Of a stretch of 64,000 bases of DNA, positions 56,635 through 64,000 are shown in pieces. The stretch spans positions 1,364,001 to 1,428,000 of the forward strand of contig JBCAMK010000002.1 of NCBI GenBank assembly GCA_038503065.1, given 5' to 3'. Source of the stretch: Paragyromitra xinjiangensis (lineage: Eukaryota > Ascomycota > Pezizomycetes > Pezizales > Discinaceae). The translations under genes were made by a program, and so were the position numbers. Every line of letters starts with the position of its first letter. The stretch's first letter is position 1. The notes under the pieces were generated by a model. It was given only the letters and a program-made list of their open reading frames with translations. It ran no database searches and was not told the DNA's origin.

Positions 56635-59600
56635 GATTACGGTAGCAGCAGGATAGCTTCTTCTTGTTTAAACGGTGGCGAGAGATGCAGCATTCACGGC
56701 GAAAAGGCGTAGAAAGGAATCTTGGAAGAAAGGATAGGAACAGAAGTGGATACAAGTAGGAAAGAAGGCGTCGTCAGGAGAATCGAAAGAGGAAGAGATA
56801 GAAGCTCACAGCCCCGTTGAGGTTTCATGTCCTGAGTAAATATAGCAGCAGGGAGGGGAGAGATACTTCTGTTACGTATGCAAGGACTGGGCTTAGAAGC
56901 TTCCTTCTTCTTTCTCAGGAACCCCGCCCGAGAGGGATCTCAAGTCGAACTCCATCTCTGCCTTTGTGCTACCAACACTTACGACGCAATTGCTCTTCAA
57001 TCACGTACATCTACATCAGGGAGCCCATTTGAGCCATATCCCAATCCCGTCTGGACTGGGTATTGAATCGGGGTGCTTTCTTAACCATGACTCACTGGGA
57101 GAAATGTGAGAAATGACTATCGTTTCTTTGACCAATCACCCAACTCGCTGCCGGACTGCATGACAGCCAGGCCACTATTTACCACCATGGAACCAAAGGT
57201 TATCCTAAAACCACTACTAGTCGCTCATTAAACCCTGGATACTTCCAAAGCAGGCAGACAGTGTTTTCTTCATTCTGGATTAGGATAGAGATGGACGGTT
57301 CATTCCCAGTCCGTCCTTCACAGCCGTCTACATACAGCAACCATCAAGATTTTAGCCTTATCAGACACAATCTTTATTGATAGAACCCTGCGTTCTTCAA
57401 CATCTAATTGCGTACGTACACCCCATGTCGTCTTGTCAACGAGCCTCCTCCCACCAACGACGATGACCTGGCAGATCAAGCACTGTCGAGTTCCAAATTT
57501 AAACACTGACGGTTCAAAGACTGATAGTCTTACAAAAGAGATCATTAAGCACAGACCTTAAACCAGACCCTCCATTCTAGAAGCCATCATCCAGAAGCCG
57601 CTATTACAAACCTATAGCAGTATCTTCTGATCCATTGGAAGACCTTACGGCATTCCGGCATTCCGGCAGTATTATACTAAGCCACGGAAATAAAGTTTAC
57701 TCGAACTAACAACCAGAATGACGTGCAAGCGACCTGGTTTGTCAGGCCTACGCGTACTCTAAAGCTCTAAAGGAACTGCTTCATTCCATCAATGCGCCTT
57801 GCGAAAAGAATCTCGAATCCAATATTTCCCAGACTGAAGTCCTCGCCTCCACCCCACTCACAGAAAACCAATGTTCATACACCATCCAACACTGTCTTGC
57901 GCAAAACACATTATAAGTCGGTGGATTGAACTCTATCCTTAAAAGGCAGCTGGACACGAAATATCCAGTGATTCGATCCATCTAAGCTATTCTCAGAATG
58001 TTATGATAAAGCGGACGGACAGCTTCATTCTAGGATTGCCCTCACCATCAGCAGGATCATATCACCTCGACGAAGCCCCAGGCGACACATTCTATACTCA
58101 CCTGGTGACCAACGACTACTTTCTCCTCAATATTACTTTTTAACATCTTCCGTCACCGGAAGGCATGAAGTCTCCACAGCATTACAGCAAATATAGCAGC
58201 AAAACAGCTGAAGAAGAAACGCCTCGTCTCGACCGCTGTTTATCACACCCTATACCGAGTCTATGCATTGCTCACTCATGACTTAGAACACCCATTATGT
58301 GCCATCGGTATTTCGCTACAGCCGTCTAATTCCCCGGCAGGTTGTGATATTCTCACGGCTGACCCTGGCTAGAATCAGCGCCATGCTTAAAAGAGTCCAG
58401 CCTTTCTTTTGGAGCATCACGTTTCTTTGCTGCAACCTGCCACTGCACCTCACAGAATCATATTATCTCATCGAAACATTCTCCAGGCTAGAGTGGTGTA
58501 CGCTTTTGTCGGCGTGCGCGATCATCTATTTAATATTCCTGCTGAGAAAAATTCTTGGACTCCAAGAGTTATTAGTTCATAGGTCTCATTCTTTAATCCT
58601 CAAACCCCAGTTAATCGGGAGTAGGGTATGGCGCCGCAACAGTCCAATTCGATATTTTCCCAATGGGTAGGCCAACAAAGATTATTTCACCATCATACGG
58701 GTTTATTCCTATGAGTGTCAGGAACAGAGCCATTACGGATTAACACTGACGAGCATCACACATTCCCGAGAGATTGCGGTGGCTCCATAGCTCAACTGAG
58801 AAATGATAGTCTCATCTCATCTCAGATGTCTGTGACATTTGGGTGGAAGCGTTAACTCAAGATTACAATATTACTTCACGAAGGCTTCTGGAATGCGGCT
58901 CAAGGGCATTGATATCAAGTCCCTCAAAGTCTATTGGCACTTGATTAGAAGCTATCACGGATTTACCTTTACTAGATGCTGAAGCAAGTCCCGTGGCCGC
59001 TAGAGTTATATCGCCAGATAAATGTCACTAAGAGATTATATTCATCGCTGTTGGCAGCATCTGTAAGGCACGATGGGCTTTGGAGAACCAGGTGTTTCAC
59101 GAAGGCATGATGGAAGCACTAGAGCAAGATGAATGGGGTATTTCTGCTAGTGACGATACGGCGAGCCAAGGGGTGTTTAGCTTCCTAAGCGGTGATACCA
59201 ACTATCGACCAGGCAAATCATATTATCTTGTATGTTTGTCCTTCCGTTACTTATATAAGTAGTGACTAATGACATCCCGCGAAAGGCTGAGCGACTTTAG
59301 GCTCGAACTGTCATTCTGCGTTCTATAGCATGGGCATGCGGATTTACCCTCGAAGGGCTGGAACTGCTACAAGCTACCCTAGGTATTCTGTGAGTCTCCC
59401 GTTGTTCTTGGCATGTGTGCTGTGCTGTGCTTACTGGAACGAATCGGCTAAAATACAGGACTGTTCTATGGTTCTAGTAAGACAATCAACTATATTGCGG
59501 CTAGAGATGGAATTTCTCCGAATGCCATGGCGAGTCAACGTCACTACTATCATAGAGGTGTTAGTGAATTTCCCCGGGATTTGGGTAGGATTGATTCGTT

Positions 59601-60425
59601 CCTTGCCTATGACATCGGTTAGAGTAATGAGCTGTGGGGGCATGGCAAAATTGTAATAGTAAAGAGAGTTTGCTACTTTCTGTTGCCTAAAAGCCATATT
59701 TTCTCTCGACTGGAACACACCCAACTTATTCAACCGACAAAACCGAAATTTTGTCCCATTTTGGCATTTAGTGGTCAGATTTATTTTTTTCCTAGTTCCA
59801 ATTTTCTGAAAATTCATAATCCCCGATTCTCTTGCACGTGATCGCTACGTATGAGCAGCTGGAGGTACTACGCTCCCTTTTATTTTGCTCATTTACCTTA
59901 CTCATTTATTTACGTCTGTAATCCTGGAGTTATGATTAAAGGCACTGCAGTCTTTTATAATATAGTTTAGTAAATGGTTCATATCTAGATTCCAGGGTTC
60001 TACCCTTTCTGTAACTGGAGGGTGTTTATAGTTGTAATTTGTAGAAGGGCCGGCTGAGATGCAAAGCTGCTCGTTCGCAAACAGGCCAACCTATTTATTA
60101 ATGGTTCAGCCAATTTACAAACGAGATCCAATGATATATGGGCCGGAACACATACCTACATCACAGGGAGAATGAAAAAGAGTTCACAAAACATCCCCGC
60201 AAGGCCTAGCAAAGTGGGATTGCTACACCAAACCTGAGCATGAGCGAAATGAGCAAGCGAAAGCGTAAAGAGTAAGCGAGATACTATGAATGTCTTTTCC
60301 AAAAAGAACCCATTTATAAAAGAACCCATTCATAAAAATCCCCTACAACCCTGTACGCTACTCAACCTTGTCCAGTCGGTTGGTCAACCTCCCTCAGAAC
60401 TACCATCTTCAATCGCAGCCAACGT
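56635..60425. other. Gene-poor stretch with one exon-like frame
   Basis: From 59027 to a GTATGT donor at 59231 one frame reads as coding (AVGSICKARWALENQVFHEG, then SQGVFSFLSGDTNYRPGKSY), but I cannot find flanking exons that fit. The rest, including the promoter region of the minus-strand gene near 56640-57000, holds no gene. Confidence 0.35.
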
Positions 60426-61357
60426 TTATCTTTTATTCATCCACACCAGTATCTGTCCCTTCACTAGCTCCAGCATCCACCATCCCACATAAACTTTCCC
60501 AACCACATTCACAGCTTTCCACCCACCTCCAAAGAGCCTCCAGTCCAGCTCCTTACCTGGGCCATTAACCATGTTGTTGCCAATCCATACCCATATCTTA
60601 CAATAACTGGCTGCCAATAGCGCAAGGTGCATGATCTGTACTAACATACGCCGTTGGTCACGCCTTGATGAGGATATGGCGACAGAGTTCAGAAAAAATA
60701 GTTCTGTCAGGACGATACCAACATTGAAGGTGTTAAGAACCACCTCAAGCAGCACCACAGGATGGCTTGAGGGATACAGGAGGGAGAAATAGAAAAGCGT
60801 GCTAGCGAATGGGAAAACCATAGTGGCAGTATAGAAAGTGTGGAACATGGAGGAAAACCAAACATTATGCTCCGTAGGGAAACTACTCATACGAACGAGA
60901 CAGCCAACGAAAAGGCTACGGGCAGTGAAGAGAGAGCCGTTTGTTGAGTAGGATATGTAACGGTGACACAGTACTGCATATGGATGGCGACGGTCTTCCT
61001 CAGATATAGCAGTGAGATACGTCCAGTACTAGTGATCTTAGTGAATATATACTACAGTATTTTAGGGGCATTCTTTAGTAAACTCACCGATGTCAACCAC
61101 ATGTAAATGCACTGCTCAGCCCACGCAAGATTCATCGATCGGAAGATGAAAATCTTGCCGTTACCAGCGGTGATTTCAAGCATAAGGTACACGGCTAAGA
61201 TTGAAGTCATAATGATAGCAAGAGAGGTACGAATGAGAAAGAGGGATTGGCCGGAGATGAATACCCATGGTGACTCAACGATTTGCAAGAACATGTCGGA
61301 TTCGGTGGGTGGGATGTGGCCAGTAACCTGGCCAAGGAGCGGGGTGCTATCATTCAT
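60426..61357 (-). CDS. Multi-pass membrane protein, two exons
   Basis: Exon 1 (61088-61357, 90 residues) and exon 2 (60426-61028) are joined through a 59-nt GTGAGT...CACTAG intron in phase 0, giving 290 residues. About six hydrophobic helices: SLFLIRTSLAIIMTSILAVY, AEQCIYMWLTS|YWTYLTAI across the intron, SSMFHTFYTATMVFPFASTL, FYFSLLYP, VLNTFNVGIVLTELFFL, LVQIMHLALLAASYCKIWVW, and a last one near the C-terminus with YVGWWMLELVKGQILVW. The layout (six helices, His in two of them) is reminiscent of the FAR-17a/AIG1-like group of fungal membrane proteins, but this is only a resemblance. Membrane location is clear; the substrate or role is unknown. Confidence 0.72.
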
Positions 61358-64000
61358 TGCCGACCAGCAGCATGAAGTGAAAATTCAAGGAATCATGGCT
61401 GCAGAAGAGTGGAATAAAATCCGAATATCAGGCCAGGTGACGTCAAACAGAGAAGGTGAGCCTCTAGAACGAGTGACGACCTATGCATCATCTGAAGAGA
61501 GGTTAGCGCTAGGATATCAACACATCCTCCTAACGAATACAATGCTACCTTTTTTGCGCCACGTATCATGGGTATCAACACTGCTTTGAAGTACTAATGT
61601 ATACACGCAGAGTAAGGGATGAGAACAAGCCTATACAGCAGGCCCCGCCACCACATAGCCCTGCCCTGCGACTTCCCCTTACCCATAATCTGTCAATGAC
61701 TCCATAGTTCAGTACTTTTAATTCAGTTACCCGCCTCTATCTTGGGTTAGGGTTTTATGTGCCACAGTCGAACAAATGGCTGTTTCCATTACGCAGCCAG
61801 GAAATCGGAATACTCCTGCCCGATGGGGGCCCCGAAGCAAGGCAGAAAACCCAGTTGAAAGGCTAGAACCTTAGATTAGAGCTGATCCATGTTTGTTTGA
61901 TCATCTTTTTCTGCACTTTGTTTCGGGACCCGTCGCGTATTCGCTAAACAAAACATAGGGCATATGAGCTAGCGTATTAAAGAGGTTAAATGAGAGACCT
62001 ACATGTGGCCAACGGGGCACCCCAGCCAAAGAATTTGCTCCAGAGTATTTTGAATAAGAGCAGAAGACAATAGTCTTGTCACCAGACCCTTAGAGGGTGG
62101 GACGGGACAACAACCATCTGCAGCTTCACGAATCTTAGAGTGAAATATATGAAGAGAATCGATTAAAAAGAACTTGCAACATAAAAATAAGCGAACTACG
62201 GAATAGAAAGGACAAGCCGAATTACACAACTATCACATGTAGTTATCATATCGTCTTAAGAAAGCCGTAGTACAACTACATGTACACTAAGCAGCACAGT
62301 ATCATCATGTATATTACTGGATGTGATGGAAGTTTAATAAAGCTACTCCTGCATAAAATGACTCGAACCCTTGCTTCTGCTTCTATCCGCATCGTTCAAC
62401 GCATCCAATGATGAAAGTTTCTTGTAATGACAGGTGGCTATGGAACGGCAGATTCGTTATCCATGTAAAGCTCTCAGAAATCGCGCAACGGCATGAAAGG
62501 TTTCACTATCTGGAACCGGTTGGAGCTGTTTGAAATATCGCGTAATTTGAAAGTTGGTACAACGGAGCTTCCCAGAATACGGAGGAAGATGGACAATTCG
62601 AACACACGTATGTATACTTGAGCACAAACCACTCAGGTGTTCAGTGAGAGCTTAGAGGCAGTTACAACAAAATGAACGGCAACATATAAAATCAACCAAC
62701 ATGTTTCCGGCTTCTCACGTGCCAACTTCTATCGCCAGCTGCATGTGTGGCTTATCGTTCGGTTGTTATCTACGCCTAATAAGCACAAATTTAAGTTTCC
62801 TAGTAACTCGATCACCACAGCTTCCATGCCACAGCTTCCAACGCCTGTTAAACCCACTGCCACGGTCATGGAACAAATAGATGTTGGTGGCTACACCACG
62901 GAAATAAATACTTATTGCATTTTACGACCAGAGTACATATAATTAAGAACGTAGACCCTATGATAGTTTATGCCGTTAAGTTGAAAATCCCACGTGCACA
63001 CTTGTCAAGTCGTTTGTGTAACTTGACTTTTTGCCGTGAAGCAGTGCAACAAACATATGAAGCGAGAAATAATGCACTGCAATTACCAACACTCTTCCCT
63101 GCAGAATGGTCATTGCATCACCCCGCTTATGCCATCAGAAGAATCCAGAGGGGTGAGTTGGTCATCCCAGCGTCAGCCTTGACAGTTGACAGAGCTTCCA
63201 TTAACAAAACAAAATTCTTGGCTAAACACCGGCAAACTTGCTTAGTATGCACTATAAGTCGGAAAATACCCGTAGACTAGCGTACTCCATATACTTAAGT
63301 TGCTAATGCTGACAGCATATGAGCTCTAGGCGAAGATTAGGCAAGGACCCGAATCTTCGTTACTTCTATCATATAGCAGTGCTAAAGCCACATCACCTGC
63401 GGAAGTTAATGGCATTTTTTGGTGATATTCCCGACACCCACAAGTAGAGTGAGATTGACCCATATGACCTACAGGTCCCACAGTACACCCCAGGGCACAC
63501 AACATACATACTAGCCTCCATGCCCCTTAAATGTCGAAAGAGGGTTACGCAACCTCAAGGTAGAAAAAGACATTCGAGTGGCTAAAGAGAGTTGAAAATG
63601 ATGTTTGAAGGATAGTTTATAGATCTGCAAATTCTGTATAGATTTATTTAACCCAAGGTTAAAAGGAGCGACTTAGGTAACCATTACGGATAGGGAGAAA
63701 GACATCAAGTAGTAGCCTATTGTGATAGAAGCTAGGGGATAATGATAGCCAAGGCCAGAGATAGATGTGCAAGGGAGGAAAAGAGGTCTTTAGGGGTTGG
63801 ACATAGCGATATATTATGATGGGATTGCACGCACTTGGTGGATAATTGAAGGAAAAAACAAAATGTGACGATGGTGACAAAGTGGGTTTTGCGATCCAAG
63901 AATCATGTTGCATCACTCGCTGAGATACCGCCTTTCCTGGTGTCCATGCCGACGCATATATCGTCTGTTAAATATAATCAACGTTCTATGATTCCAATCT
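61358..64000. other. Right-end spacer
   Basis: No supported gene to the edge of the window. TACATGTA at 62277. Confidence 0.4.

Noticed and set aside
61107..61589. 160-codon plus-strand frame
   Set aside because: Antisense shadow of the two-exon membrane-protein gene at 60426-61357.

Overview
The window looks like a filamentous ascomycete (Pezizomycotina) chromosome segment. The genes carry many short introns, mostly 45-65 nt, with GT...AG ends and CTRAC/CTAAT-like branch sites. The conserved genes in the right half (DUG2, MAM3, TAPT1/EMP65) are typical fungal housekeeping genes. I reconstructed multi-exon models by hand; wherever a junction does not close in frame, the entry says so.

Left third (about 0.5-20.5 kb): accessory DNA. 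It holds a small Myb/SANT-like gene (511-1049), a small MADS-box-like gene (1316-1591, minus), a full-length DUF3723 gene (1826-5371), a broken-looking coiled-coil gene (5770-6383, minus), an orphan gene downstream of a 118-bp tandem repeat, a probable GPI-anchored repeat protein (10234-10867), a FRE-family ferric reductase (11371-13061), a lysine-rich/acidic orphan (15473-16195) and a large conserved fungal gene of unknown function (17043-19247, minus). Several tandem repeats lie between and inside these genes, and the stretch ends in a roughly 1-kb CGTACG-rich minisatellite (19501-20460). DUF3723, FRE and MYB/SANT genes are recurrent companions of Starship giant mobile elements, so this region is best read as part of a Starship or its remnant. 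I found no DUF3435 tyrosine recombinase (captain) and no element ends inside the window.

Middle (20.5-33 kb): gene-poor DNA with two foldback (MITE-like) elements. It also carries a duplicated gene pair for a fungal multi-pass membrane protein. The left copy (23363-24745) has an in-frame stop; the right copy (29087-30445) is intact. A tRNA-Gly(CCC) gene lies at 32007-32078 (minus).

Right half (33-61.5 kb): core genes DUG2 (33625-36365), MAM3 (38180-40399), TAPT1/EMP65 (49403-52507), a conserved coiled-coil protein (55030-56634, minus) and a membrane protein (60426-61357, minus). Set among them is an unusual modular protein (45133-47958). It combines a DUF6590-like N-terminus, an RGG tract, two W/E repeats, a zinc-knuckle-like cysteine cluster and a NACHT-style P-loop. 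A third foldback element lies at 41312-41473. The palindrome TACATGTA occurs at least 12 times across the window, always between genes.
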